DNA of 64,000 bases from Baylisascaris procyonis (taxonomy: Eukaryota > Nematoda > Chromadorea > Rhabditida > Ascarididae): NCBI GenBank assembly GCA_037389465.1, contig JAZARR010000172.1, positions 4,441,501-4,505,500 on the forward strand, read 5' to 3'. The notes under the pieces were generated by a model, which saw only the letters and a program-made list of their open reading frames with translations, was not told the DNA's origin and ran no database searches. A program made the translations under genes and the position numbers. This document shows, one piece after another, positions 1 to 12,369 of this stretch (its first letter is position 1; each line of letters starts with the position of its first letter).

Positions 1-239
1 GAAATTCTTGGATGAAATTATGCGTCATATCAGTTTATTATGTAAATCACCAATCCTCTTTATCTAGCTTTTATTGCTATGAAATTATTGCGGTTGATTT
101 TTATTCTAATTTGTTAGTATCTTATATTTTCTTCGATCTCATCCCATATAATTCTAAGAGATATTGAACGATATAATCATTTATATTAAATATATTATTT
201 CATGCTATTATTTATAATTTTATAAATTCTTTATTATAG

Positions 240-457
240 ATTAATGTCAGTGAGTGATGTGTTTGTTGTGGAAAATACACGCAGAATATACAACGATTGT
301 GAAGTTGTATTTTTCAAGGTGAGCGATACTTGACTATTATAAGTGATGGATTTATATCATTGTTTTTGCTATTATCACCTCCAAATCATTTCCTAATGTT
401 TGATTTCTCTAATATTTATCGCTCTCTTTGTCTTCTCTTTGTTATCAACGTTTCATT

Positions 458-510
<53 letters not shown>

Positions 511-3500
511 TTGAAGGTGATATCAGTTGATAGAAAAGCTGAAATAATGAATACATTCTTAATCGATGCAACACAATCAGCATTATATCAGGTGAATATT
601 GCTAATTCTTTATTTATAAATAATTTTTATGTTCTTTATAATACAATTCATGATTTAGATTTAAATAAAGATCGATGATAGATTATTGATTAGAGGCAGA
701 TAAATGAGATCACTTAGCTACCTCACTAAAATGTAGCAGTTTTTTGTAAGTAGTCTTTAATTTATTTAAGATTTACCTGAGGTTCTGTTATCATCTCGGG
801 TTGCGTATACCTTTACAAGTCCATATGGTTTATCACAATTTGGTTCTCTCAAACGTTTTCAATATTAGAGCTTTGCCATTTAATGGCTGATATGTATAGC
901 GTTATTGGATTTGATGAAAGATAATCGGACAATGCAAATGTATGCTATAGGAGAGGTCGGGAAAGAGAATAAGCTGTCAATAAGCTTTATTGAATTGAAA
1001 ACGTTGCGGGAACAATATTAATTTTTAATTGAAACAAGTTTCATTTACTAATTAATTGAGTAAGATAAACTAAGTAATATATATCAAATAATTATTAAGT
1101 AATCTAATAAATTTCAGGTTTCAAGTATTTGTGCTCCGGTTCCTTATTTGCCTCCGAAATGTTTTATACCGGAGCCATTGCGTAAACTAGCATATCGTTT
1201 GCATTCATTAATTAACGCACATACATCCATTTATACGAATAGATCATTAAGCATTCTTCTTAGTGGTATACCTGGCTCAGGAAGAAAATTATTGCTTACC
1301 TACTTGGCTAGTATCGCCTATTTGAACGTTATCGATGTGGATTGTTTGGAATTATGGAGTGAAGTGGCTGGAACATCGGAAGCTAAAATAAAAGCAGCTT
1401 TTCATAGAGGTTATTTTTTTAAATTTTTTATTTTTTGAAATAAATATTCTTTCTATCATTTGAATCGATTACAAATTAAGTCAATAAAAATTAGATTGAG
1501 GTACTTCTTTGAATTGACCAAATGGTCTCGAACGACGATGGTGGGCGTTTGCGTTATGTTATACAGACATATTTGTATGGTATTATTTAATATCACCATT
1601 ATTATACTTTGATTTGTTAGCGCTTAATGTCGAAAATCTTTTGGAATTTGATTTTATTAAATAAGAAAAAATTAAGAATTTAGAAAAGAAATTCCTTTGG
1701 ATCCTTAAATGGTCGTATGAGTTCTTTTTATCATTTCTTTCCCGCAGCGGTTTTTTAATCATGTTTGTAATTTTGGGTTATTAGACTTGTTAGCCGTTGA
1801 AATTTTATATCTCTGCGATAAAATTGTTTTAAATTAAGTGCAAATAAAGTTGAAAAACTTTTTTTTGAATAAAGTTGAGAAACTTGTTTTTGAATAAAGT
1901 TGAGAAACTTTTTTTCAGCTGCTGCGTATGAGCAATTCTGTTTGGTAATATTTTCCAATATCGATGTAATTGGACTGGATCCAATCACAGGTGAAGTTGG
2001 TAAGTAAATAATTTCTTTTTTTTCTAATTTGCATTTATAAATACATATTTATGACCTTTCCTTCGTCTTCAATTCTTTGTTTTTTAAAAAAAATTTTTTT
2101 AAACTATTAAAAGTTGGAAACTTCACTTCAATTTTTGTCTTTCGTTCTATCGAAAAAAATGACCGAATAGTATGACGGTTAAATTTTGAATATGTTGTTT
2201 CATTTTTTTTCTTTGCAATTTTAAACTTGCCTTGATTATATTTTTGTTCTATTTTACCCTATTATGCCATCCAACTGGAACTCTGAAAGGAGGAAGGAGA
2301 GATAGTGACTATTGTTTATTTGCTATTGCTTTTGATAAAAAAAAAAAACTAAAATTATCAGTTAAAATTTTTTAAAAACTTCGTTTGTTTTATATGTTAT
2401 CATATATGAGAGCCAATATGACGCATGTAATAAATAGAAATTGAATTGAACAAAATGGGAACTCAAAAATCAATGAATAGTTGATTTTCTTCTAGATAAG
2501 AGGTGAGGGATTATTAGATAATCTATTATTCCTTTGAAATATTTTCAGATTGTCGAGTTAATGCATGTATGGAACGTTGCATTAATGAATCTCATGCATG
2601 TGCAATTGTATTCATATGTGATCGTCGTTGTATTCCAACACTCAACCCTTCATTGCGATCGTTGTTTCTCTACGAAATTGATGTACCAAATCTTGAAGAG
2701 CGAGATCGAGTTGAAGTTTTTCTCAATGAACTTTCAATACCCAATAATGTTGATATACAGTTAATTGCTCGTCATACAAGTGTAAGTTACACTTTATATA
2801 TTCGAGAGTTAGTCAAGAGTTCACGACCTTCCTATTGCTGATGGGAGATGGTAGCTCCGACATCGTCCACTTGTCTGTATTGGCTAATGACCATCAATAC
2901 GATCAAAACTAGCTGCAAATGCTTTCACGAAGTGAGATGTGCACATATCTTCTATTGTGGAGGATATGGGAAATGGATTACCCTAGGATATACCTTAGTT
3001 ACCCACACCCAACAGAGTCTCTTACCCATGGAAGGCAGTTGAAGAAAGGTTACCTGCGCAAGATGCCCGTACCCACAAAAATTAGAATAATCCTTAAACA
3101 TAGCTCATTAACAAATAATTTTCTAACTGGCAAATAAGGCTATATATTATTGAAACGAACAGTTGATTGCAGGGTTTCGTTCTTGCTGAGATACATACGG
3201 TTATTGCGGATGCATTATATCGTAAGCATGCAACAAACTCGTTAGTTTCTCTTTCGTTAAGTTTATTTCTTCTATTTTAGGTTTATTTTATATCAAGTTT
3301 AATTATAGCTTATTAAGCTTATTAATCTAATATTTCAAATTTATTTATCTAAAATTGTTTTGCATAGGTTGTTTTGATTCGTTTCTTAAATGTTTGAAAT
3401 TATCTATATCCTTTCTAAAAATTTTCTCGAGATTTCTGTTTATAATTTTTTTTTTGAACCTGTAAATCTACGTAAAAGTTGATTCTTTTGTAATAAATTA

Positions 3501-6500
3501 AATTGTTCATTTTTTTAGTGAGATTTTATTAACCGAACATATCGAATGGGCTATCGATCTTCGTAATCAATCGTTCGCGGATTCTATTGGTGCACCGAGA
3601 GTATGTTTTTTTTTGGATCTATGCATTAAAATTCTTCATTAGTTTCCTATATATTCTATTATTGTTATTCAAATTGTGAATTTTTTTTTTTAAAATGTGA
3701 CTCTTTCCGGTTATTGTAAAATTAAAAACACCTATTGAAAGTTTAAGTGGAATTGAACGATTCCGGAATGAGTTTTATTCACAGACCTGTTTGTCCGTTT
3801 GTGGTTCTAATTAAGATGGTTACTGTACCGCAACCGTATGATCGTCAAACCGTACCGTTGTAAGACGTACCATGTTACCTGGAGTGGTCGCATATTGCCT
3901 GTTTTCAAAGGTCGCACCTTTTTTTATGCAGGGAGTGTTTTCTATCTTGATTTGGTCTTCTTTTTTTTATTATTAGGCATCTGTTTACTAGAAAATCCCC
4001 AAATATGAAGTTTTACATTGATGTTTCTTCCTCTTGCGGTTTGTAAAATGTTAGATTATAGAAGTAGTTATTTATTACATTTTATTGATTCCGTTGTTTT
4101 TAAATCTCGTTGAATATTTTCAGCGAGGAATTTACAATAAGATGATTAAAAATATTTTTTATTTATAAAAAATTTGAAAAAAGAATGGTTGCGAATTTAT
4201 AATGGTTCGTATTTAGATTCCGAATGTGAGTTGGGATGATATTGGTGGATTAACGGATGTAAAGGCAATAATTTGCGAAAGCTTGGAGATGAGTCTACGA
4301 GGAGGAAAAGGTTTAAAACGATCGGGTGTCATTCTCTATGGACCACCAGGATGTGGAAAAACGCTCACGGCTAAAGGTTTTCTTTTTGAAAAAAAATTGT
4401 TGATTAATTTCTGTTTCATTATTTACTTATTTATTTATTTATTTATGCTAAATTAATTGATTTTTCTCTGTTATTGTTGATGATTTTTCTAAATGTGGCG
4501 TTATTTTATTTCTTCTTGAATATTACTAATATTATGGATTCATTTCTTCTAGGGATTAAAAGAATTTAAAAAAAAAATGACCATTTCATTTATAATAATT
4601 TTATATTTTTCTCACAAATTTTCTATTCTAGCTGTTGCAAGTGAATTCAAAGTGACATTTCTAAGTGTAAAAGGACCTGAACTTCTCAACAAATATGTTG
4701 GACAATCCGAATGTAACGTACGTAAAGGTTCATTGTTTAAGTTTATTTCTTTCAGAGTTTTCTTCATATATCTGCACTTAAATTCATCATTTTTATAATA
4801 ATTTCGGCTGATATTTAAAGTTATTAGTAATTAGTATGGTGGTCGGCTATGCTATCTCTTCCGTTTTGTTTGTTAGCATAATCTCGAAAAAAGAAGAAGA
4901 CTATTCATATCTGATCTAGTGGTATTATTGAATTAACGTAGGTGGGATATTGTGTGGGCAATTTCCTTGAGTGTTTATTGAGTTTTCTTATGTGAAGGTT
5001 CTCTAAATATTCACTAAAACTTTGTTTTCGGAGTTTCTATAGGTAATGATAGAATGTATCACATGTTTACTCGCATATGATAATTTTAATTTATGGACTT
5101 GTTGGTAAAATAGAGTGATTTAATGTTTTTATATGTATTACTTTATTTGTTTTATTGATTACTGCTGGAATAAATAAAGGAATTTTGTGAAGTAACTTCT
5201 ATTACTACGAATATTTTCTGTTGCTTACAAAATCACCGATAACGATTCTGGGGGCGGGGGTTAGGACCTACAGAGGCGACAGGTAAGGATGGGGGAGAAG
5301 TGGGGGGAGGGGAAGCTAAGGTTTAGAAAAGAAAAAAAAAGAAGAAGCATTATCGCAATTAATTATTCACGGAATCATATAACTTTCTTTATATAGTATA
5401 TTAAGGTGGTTTTTTTTAACGGCGCATACTATTTATGATCTTTGATCTGTATGTGTGGCGACGTGTGGCGAACTTCTTTTAATTTTCTATTTTTAGTTTT
5501 CACCATTTTACTTTAAAAAAATTTCTAACATATAATTTCATAATCTAGATCGAATAAATTCTCTAAATTTAGTCTATTATAGAATTATTTTTTTTAGTTA
5601 ATTTTTTGTTTTTCATTTATAAAATATTGATCAAAAAATTATAAAGATATATTTGTAGTGTTTGAGCGAGCAAGATTAGCTTCACCATGCGTTGTATTTT
5701 TCGATGAACTCGATTCACTTGCACCGAATAGAGGTCGTTCAGGTGATTCTGCAGGCGTCACCGATAGGTAGTTTTCTTTGTATATTTATATATAGTATTA
5801 TTTAAACTTTTTTTTTTAATTGCAGATGCTAGAATAAACCTTTTCGGCAAAAGGTCGATTAATAAATGAACTGCTATTACTTAGTTTTATGGTTTGCAGA
5901 TGAATTACATCTGTACTGGGATTAGCCCAGAGTGGAGGAAGAGGCAAACGGGTAGATAAGAGGAGAGGGGGCCATTCTCATCTCCAGCTCTTTATATTGG
6001 CTAATCGAATCCTTGATGGTCTGTCGATTGGTGATAATTTATGAGTGTGATTATTGAATCGAATCGACGAATATGTGCTAAGTGCTTATTATTGTTCAAT
6101 AAAATATTGCAGTAAACTTAATTATAGGATTGTCTCACAGTTGTTATCCGAGTTAGATTCATTGGGCGATTCGAAAATATTCGTACTTGGTGCAACAAAT
6201 CGACCCGATCTTCTCGATCCATCACTTCTAATGCCTGGAAGGTTTGCTTCTTTATTGTTTTTTATTTTCAACTTATAGTTTTTAGTTCGTTTTTTTTTTG
6301 ATTTTTCATTTGCGTTGTGCGTTAAAATATTAATTAGCACAAACAGAAGATTTTGATAGCCAAAGGTGACCCACTTTTTAAATAAATAGGTTTTTTTGCA
6401 TCGCTTTTGTTCAATTGTTTTTGGGAACCTATATTTCCAACGATGTCGGGGATATGAAAGAGCATAAACTGAATGAAAATATACGACCGAAGCTGACCCA

Positions 6501-8211
6501 ATAGTTAAGAAATAGGTAATTATTATGATGTTTGTATTCAACCAGGTACTTACTTACCTATGCGGGGAGGGAAGGCATTGAGACTATCCTTCTATGATTT
6601 GTGCTTTCTATACAACCTTCAGCATTGAGCATTGAAGCATTGAGCAGCATTTAACTCTAATATTTTAGATCGATCAAGCTGCATATTGTGTAAATGATGT
6701 GACACTGTTTTGTTCATTTTAAAGATTTGATAAAATCGTTCGTGTGGATGGTGGTGTCGATGCGGAGACTAAAGAACGCGTTCTACGGGCCGTAAGCCGT
6801 AATGTGAACTTCGCCGCCGATGTAGATCTCTCCCATATTGTATGTTACTTCCTTTGATAGCTACAATATCGTTTTGAATTTCCGTCTATAACGACCTTAA
6901 CGACTCCTCGGTTTTCAAATTTTTGTAGTTCATTCAGGAGATTTTCCCGTTGCCTTTGGGAGATATATAGAAGATAATCCAATCTTATATGTTCTTCATT
7001 CATCCTGCTATGACCGTAGTTTGATGAATATTTTTGGATATTGCTTTTTTTTAATTGTTTTGGCCGAAGGTTATTTTTTTTTTCTTTGAGGCAAAACAAT
7101 GTTCTGGATGGATGTCTGGTGCCGATCTCTATGCAATAATTTCACGTGCAACTATGCATGCAATACGTATTCGTGTAGAGCAGATCGAAACTGGAAACCC
7201 AAATTTAGTGGAACATCCTATCGTTATCACAAATGAGGATCTAAATGCCGCTTTAAATGAGGTTTGCTTTCGTTGATTTATCTTTTTTTTTTTAATTCAA
7301 TTTCTATCATCAGTTATTATATAGATGGATTTGCGTTTATGAGTATATTAGATTTGTACTTCATATTAAACTTGATGTGAAATTTCTTTAGCAAGAATTG
7401 ATTATATAATTGCACATATAATAGAAGAGTTTTTTATTGAGGCTTTTATTTTATTAATTTTTTTTCGTAGTTGTTTTAATGCTTGTCGATGCCGTTAATA
7501 TATAGAATTACTGCTGAAATTTTTCTAAATAATAGAGTTTCACGAACATTAAACGTGGTTTAAATATTTCCGATATTAGACATAAATTTCTATATTTGCT
7601 ATATAGGCCTACGCACCGTTTTAAGCATGTGCACTTTCCTATAGGTCTATGCACGAATAGTTGCTAAATTCCTTATATGCACGAATTTCCTATAACATAA
7701 AACATAAATGATCAGAAAGTTTTTTTTTTTAAATATTTTTATTTTTATTTTCTCAGAAATTTTTATACATATCGCTTCATTTTTTTTTTGTATTTTTTTT
7801 TAATTTCTCGTTTTTTATTGTTGTTTTTTCCTTGTTTCTTATGTTTGGTAAATTAGCAACTTCTATTTGAATTTCTATATTTGGTACTTGATATATAAAT
7901 AGTATCTATTCAAAGCATTGACTTTTCATATGCGATAATCAATTGCTTTGAAACTTTTACTTTAAGAAGAGTGAATATCACGACGGCATTAAAGCGAACG
8001 TCATAACGACATTTATATATTGTTGAGTGTAAGTTCGCTATTCGTGCAAATAAAGCTTTCAAGTGGATGTTGACTAGTTTTTTGTTGATTCATCAATTCA
8101 CTCGGTATCTATTCTTTTGCGAGTTTACATACTTCCTCATCTCTTCAGGTCTCATCGTCGTTTTCGCGTGCCGAATTCGCTATTTACAATTCGATGGATA
8201 GATTTGCGTGA
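240..8211 (+). CDS. pex6: Peroxisomal biogenesis AAA+ ATPase PEX6, 5'-partial (14 exons)
   Basis: PEX6 pairs with PEX1 in the hexamer that extracts ubiquitinated PEX5 from the peroxisome membrane. Exons: 240-318, 517-591, 1118-1409, 1919-1999, 2549-2781, 3173-3240, 3519-3600, 4217-4376, 4632-4727, 5659-5767, 6128-6241, 6725-6839, 7091-7261, 8149-8211. All junction phases agree and give about 578 residues to a TGA stop. The family is usually near 1000, so roughly 400 N-terminal residues lie upstream of the window. The first ATPase domain (visible residues about 90-230) has a broken P-loop, GIPGSGRK, and no acidic Walker B, as expected for PEX6. The second has SWDDIGGL, P-loop GPPGCGKT (about 345-352), [15 protein letters not shown], Walker [13 protein letters not shown] and [12 protein letters not shown]. 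The SGADLY stretch and the short C-terminal exon also match PEX6. The GRSGDS stretch and VKGPEL favour PEX6 over VCP or PEX1. Exon ends are by eye; family assignment is very secure. Confidence 0.92.
461..504. repeat. (TA)n microsatellite in PEX6 intron
   Basis: An uninterrupted TA tract of about 22 repeats lies just upstream of the acceptor of the second visible PEX6 exon. Short open frames of alternating I and Y across it are artefacts of the repeat. Confidence 0.95.
1838..1918 (+). repeat. Triplicated intron-end repeat abutting a PEX6 acceptor
   Basis: Three near-identical units of about 25 bp, each with the core AATAAAGTTGAGAAACTT followed by a T-run, are stacked head to tail. The third unit ends in the TTTTTTTCAG acceptor of the exon at 1919. 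Confidence 0.8.
5245..5326 (+). repeat. G-tract cluster in PEX6 intron
   Basis: Several runs of four to six G lie close together (GGGGGCGGGGG, then GGGGGAGAAG and GGGGGGAGGGG) in an otherwise AT-rich intron. The spacing permits a G-quadruplex on the + strand. No other feature was seen in this intron (4728-5658). Confidence 0.6.
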
Positions 8212-10635
8212 TATTTGATGATAATTATAGAAAGTTGAAACGCTTTGTTGGTATCGCTTATTGATTTATTGATTTATTGATTGATTTATTGATTGATTGG
8301 TTTATGGTCTTTAGGGAGAGAAGAATTGATGAGTGAGGAAAAATAGGCGGATAATATTTTTCGATATATGAAGGTATAAATAAGATATGCGTATATTTCC
8401 GATTCAACTATGATGGAATAAAATGTTCTTTAGAGAGAGGCAAAAAAATGACGTCACAGATCATTCGCCATCAAAAATGTTTTCAAGTCATGTTTCAAGA
8501 ATCGATTACTAACAAAGGGATTTTTTCTTACTGAAATTAATAACTGTAATTTAATTGATGTGAAAGTTTTATTATTAATGAGTTTACAATATTTTTTATT
8601 AATTTATTAATTGTGATAAATACGGTTGTATAAAGACCAATCGATATGTCGGATTGCTTTCCAAATCTAGGTCGTCTATTGATAAGACCATAAATTAATC
8701 CAGATCACCAATCCAGGTAAAGTACACCTTTAATATCAGCTTATTTTTATGTGGGCATTGTTGCGACACTTCTACACTGTCGATTCATTCGAATCGACGA
8801 CCGATTCGGCGGCTTTATTGTTGCGTTGATTGAAGCAAAAATGTCGTATATCCTAGTGATCACTATTGTTTAGCAAGTTTCATTTGACTATGATAGTTTC
8901 TACGCATCATTTAATGCTTTATTTATTTGCGCTAAATATGCATTGTGAGAATTTTCCGATTTCCTTCAATTTTCAGTCTACTTCTCACATTAAACTCCTT
9001 TTTTTTGAACCCAAAATCCTTAATTAATTCATTGTTTATGGAATTGGCACTGGAGTGTGAAAAAAAAATAAAAAGAAAAAACACGAGAACTGTTTCGAAT
9101 TTATGAAGAAAAATAACATTCGAAAATTCTCATAGAATATTTTCATTTCATCATATTTCCGAATATTTAATTACTGCCGGATAAAATCTCTCACATAAAA
9201 TTCCAAAAATTTATTCATCTATATTAAATTTACCGGAAAAAAGGAACTCTATTTCTAGCTATTCGATCGTTCTGGCGAATCTCTATTATAAAAGTATTAT
9301 TGTTATTTTTTTTTTTTTTTGCAAACTTAGTGGATGCAAAAATATTTGGAAGTTTTCAAAGTATTTAATTATTTTTAATCTTTTCTTTTTTTTAAACTAA
9401 ATAGACGAAATTGAATATTCATTTCAAAGAAAAACCACTAATGCGTATATACACAAAATTTTCTAATTATGGCATTAGAAATTACAACGTTGAAACTATC
9501 AGACAAATGAGCAGACATACACAGACAGCGTTAGCAATAACATCTTTGCAAACACATTTTGCAAACAGATAATATAAATATAAATAAATAAAATAAAATA
9601 AATATGATGGTTCACGATACCTAGTTTTTTTCTCATATATGCGCTTCCGTTTCGTTTTCAATGGAAGTTGTTTTTTTTTCTTCTATTTGTTGAGACATCA
9701 CCTCACATTTAGCACAATTTAATGGGCGTTCATTTCCACAGAAATGTCGCCTTATAAGTGGCGAATGTGGTTTTCTTTAAGCGTCACCTCGCTTTGCACT
9801 TCACTTCAATGGGAATTCCTCTCGATTTCATCTTCTTTCACTTCCTATCGATACACTTTTTTTTTGAATTGTGCAGAATTGCACACGCTACTGTATTATT
9901 TAGATATGCATGTATAAAGTAATTTATAGTAAAATCATGCAATGTCTGCGCTTGTCTGTCTATGTTTGTCTATGTGTCTGATAGTAAAAGTCCGAAAGTG
10001 GATAAGCTAAAGTTAGAAATTTGATCGGTCGAATCTTTGCATTATGATGATCGCATATTTAAACATTCAACGATTCATCTATCAAATCTGAGGAAAAGAA
10101 TATGAGCATTAATATATGTTAAAAAAATTTATATACTCTTTCTAAACAATCAATCAATTCTCATTTTACAATAGAAAAGCACATATTGTGTTAACTTCTT
10201 TGATGTGCTTTCCTATTTCTTTTAGTGCTGCAATCATATTAGTATTAATATTGAAAAAAAAAATAAAGTAATAGAAAAGTGGAAAAAAATTTCATACAAA
10301 TGTAGCTATAATTAAAAGAATGATTCCATGTTTTCTGTTGTTTTTATTTTATAATCGCATTAAAATTCTATGGATTTTTTTTTTCACTAATTACTTTAAA
10401 AAAATTTCTATTCATATATCATTTAGTTTTACTAGTTAATAAAAATAATTTAAGTGAGAACAAAATCAATGAAGTAGAAATGCGATACTAAAGAATTTAA
10501 TATTCGAGAGGACAACACACCCTATCATTAGTAAATAAAATCGACGAATAAACATACATAAAGGGCATCGCGAGAGGGCATTGTCGATACTATTCGCTCA
10601 TTCCCGCGATGTCGATAACCTTTACTTTTGATCGT

Positions 10636-10672
10636 TTTCCCCGAATGGGAATTAATTTCCCCGAATGGGAAT
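10636..10672. repeat. Direct repeat of a small dyad (period 20 bp)
   Basis: TTTCCCCGAATGGGAAT occurs twice, 20 bp apart (10636-10652 and 10656-10672). Each copy contains the dyad TTCCC/GGGAA. Confidence 0.85.
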
Positions 10673-10742
10673 ATTTGTATCATATTAGAATTTTTTTTCC
10701 CTACAAATTTATGAAATAGCGCCAAGATCTGTCTGCCTATTG

Positions 10743-10744
<2 letters not shown>

Positions 10745-10811
<67 letters not shown>
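10745..10811. repeat. (TA)n microsatellite, intergenic
   Basis: An uninterrupted AT/TA tract of about 67 bp. Confidence 0.95.
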
Positions 10812-10813
<2 letters not shown>

Positions 10814-11068
10814 TAGTATGCTCCTCTATCAATTCAATATTCATAGCTCATGAAGCATAGTGCCTTTGGTAACGGAATATAATCGCCAAAAATCATTAAA
10901 GACAACTTCGTATTCCATGTATGGGGATTGGCGGAACGGGGACGGTTAGGGAGAGGATTCGATAAATTCTGTGACTCAGTTTTGTTTCTTTAGTAATTAT
11001 CTGCACAATGAATATAATTTTTTTTTTTTGAAAAATTTTCTTGGCTAGCAAATTACATAGACGATCGC

Positions 11069-11156
11069 ATTATAAAATCAATAAAAATAATGCTAACTTC
11101 AACACCAACTATATTTACGGTGTTGAAGTTAGCATTATTTTTATTGATTTTATAAT
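11069..11156. repeat. 38-bp perfect inverted repeat (foldback)
   Basis: The left arm 11069-11106 and right arm 11119-11156 are perfect reverse complements separated by a 12-nt AT-rich loop (11107-11118). The arms begin ATTATAAAATC and end TTCAACACC at the loop. They lie about 450 bp upstream of the start codon of the PDZ-protein gene. The arms could be a small foldback element or a long hairpin RNA if transcribed. Confidence 0.95.
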
Positions 11157-11478
11157 TAAAAGTAAATTCAAAAGAGAGCTAATTGATGAACTTATTGAAT
11201 AAGTTCTGTAAACTTAAAAACTTATTGCAACTTGTTATCTCAACAAGTTCTTACTAAATTACTACTTAACCGTAATCGTTACCTATCAAATTATATTGTC
11301 TTAACAACTCATGTATCGCTATATGATACATAAGAAATGCAGCATAATATTCTTATCTATGTATATATACGAATTATAGAAAGGTGAACGTATATGGAGT
11401 AGTATTGAAATCATCGCCGAGGCAAGGTGATGGCAACGCATTGATAAAATCACCCGAATGTCCTTGCAAGGACGACAG

Positions 11479-11517
11479 TCGCCATCGTCGTTGTCGTTGT
11501 CGTCGCCATCGTCGTAT
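11479..11517 (+). repeat. Imperfect CGT/TGT trinucleotide tract upstream of the PDZ gene
   Basis: A run of CGTCGTTGT/CGCCAT triplets lies about 90-125 bp before the start codon at 11605, in the presumed promoter or 5' untranslated region. Confidence 0.7.
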
Positions 11518-11604
11518 CAAATTCGTAACGTTGTGGTGGTGAATCGTTTTATTGTCGTCCGTGATCATCGATAGTGTGTCACGGTCAATCTTAGCGAATA
11601 TTCA

Positions 11605-11890
11605 ATGCGAGACAATTCGGCAAACGTTTTATTTATACTTATAACGTTAACTATACAAGTGGTATATGCTGATACAACATGTCTTACACAAGTACAGTTA
11701 GCTGCTATTGTATTTGGTATCGCATTAGGAACGTTAATCCTTGCATTTACGATCGCCTTTATATTGTGGCGATTCGCTCGCAATAGACGAACAGGTTTTG
11801 TTCAAAAATTGTTTTTATTTTTTTTTCTTATTCTTTATTTCTTATATTTATTTTTACTTTACTTTTATAATTTTTACACAATTATTTTCT

Positions 11891-11946
<56 letters not shown>

Positions 11947-12326
11947 TTTTGGCTCTGTTCCAGGAGAGCAAAGTTTTTTTTTTTAAATGATCCGTTTATA
12001 TTTCTAAATTGCATTGATATTGCGTATGTACTATTTTGACCTATCCCATATTTTTGGTCTACGATGGAGTCACTATTTAACGAATATCGTCTCTAAACTT
12101 TGGCATTTATTTCTTGATTTCTTCTTCTATTCTGTTTAGTTGCTGACTCTTCATCTTCACGGCAGTATCTCATCGTTTTAGTTTCTTTTGATTTCGATTC
12201 TATATTTCATCGTTTCTACGTGGGTCTTTGAAATCTTTTTTTTTCCAGTGTGATCCTTATTCAGAATCTATAGCGTGATGTAATAATTATTTATTTACTT
12301 ATTTATCTGTTTATTTATTTATCTGT

Positions 12327-12369
<43 letters not shown>

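Larger units (their letters stand above)
8212..11604. other. Intergenic region between PEX6 and the PDZ-protein gene
   Basis: No convincing exon is visible on either strand. A possible PEX6 polyadenylation signal AATAAA lies at 8417-8422, about 200 bp after the stop. The rest is AT-rich DNA with T-runs, a short TGATTTAT-type tandem near 8255-8304, a 20-bp direct repeat with internal dyad at 10636-10672, a (TA)n tract at 10745-10811, a 38-bp perfect inverted repeat at 11069-11156 and a CGT-trinucleotide stretch at 11479-11517. The last 250 bp are richer in GC and probably hold the promoter and 5' leader of the PDZ-protein gene. Confidence 0.6.

Noticed and set aside
3173..3221. Alternative PEX6 donor GTAAGC at 3222
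   Set aside because: It looks stronger than the GTTAGT at 3241 but would put the next exon into a stop codon; only 3241 keeps the frame.
6122..6541. 139-codon - strand frame
   Set aside because: It overlaps a conserved PEX6 exon on the + strand and has no domain or splice support.
11943..11985. Second exon of the PDZ gene just after the TA tract (TTCCAG|GAGAGC)
   Set aside because: It runs quickly into a T-run and a stop; the exon at 14476 joins in phase and continues to the PDZ domain.
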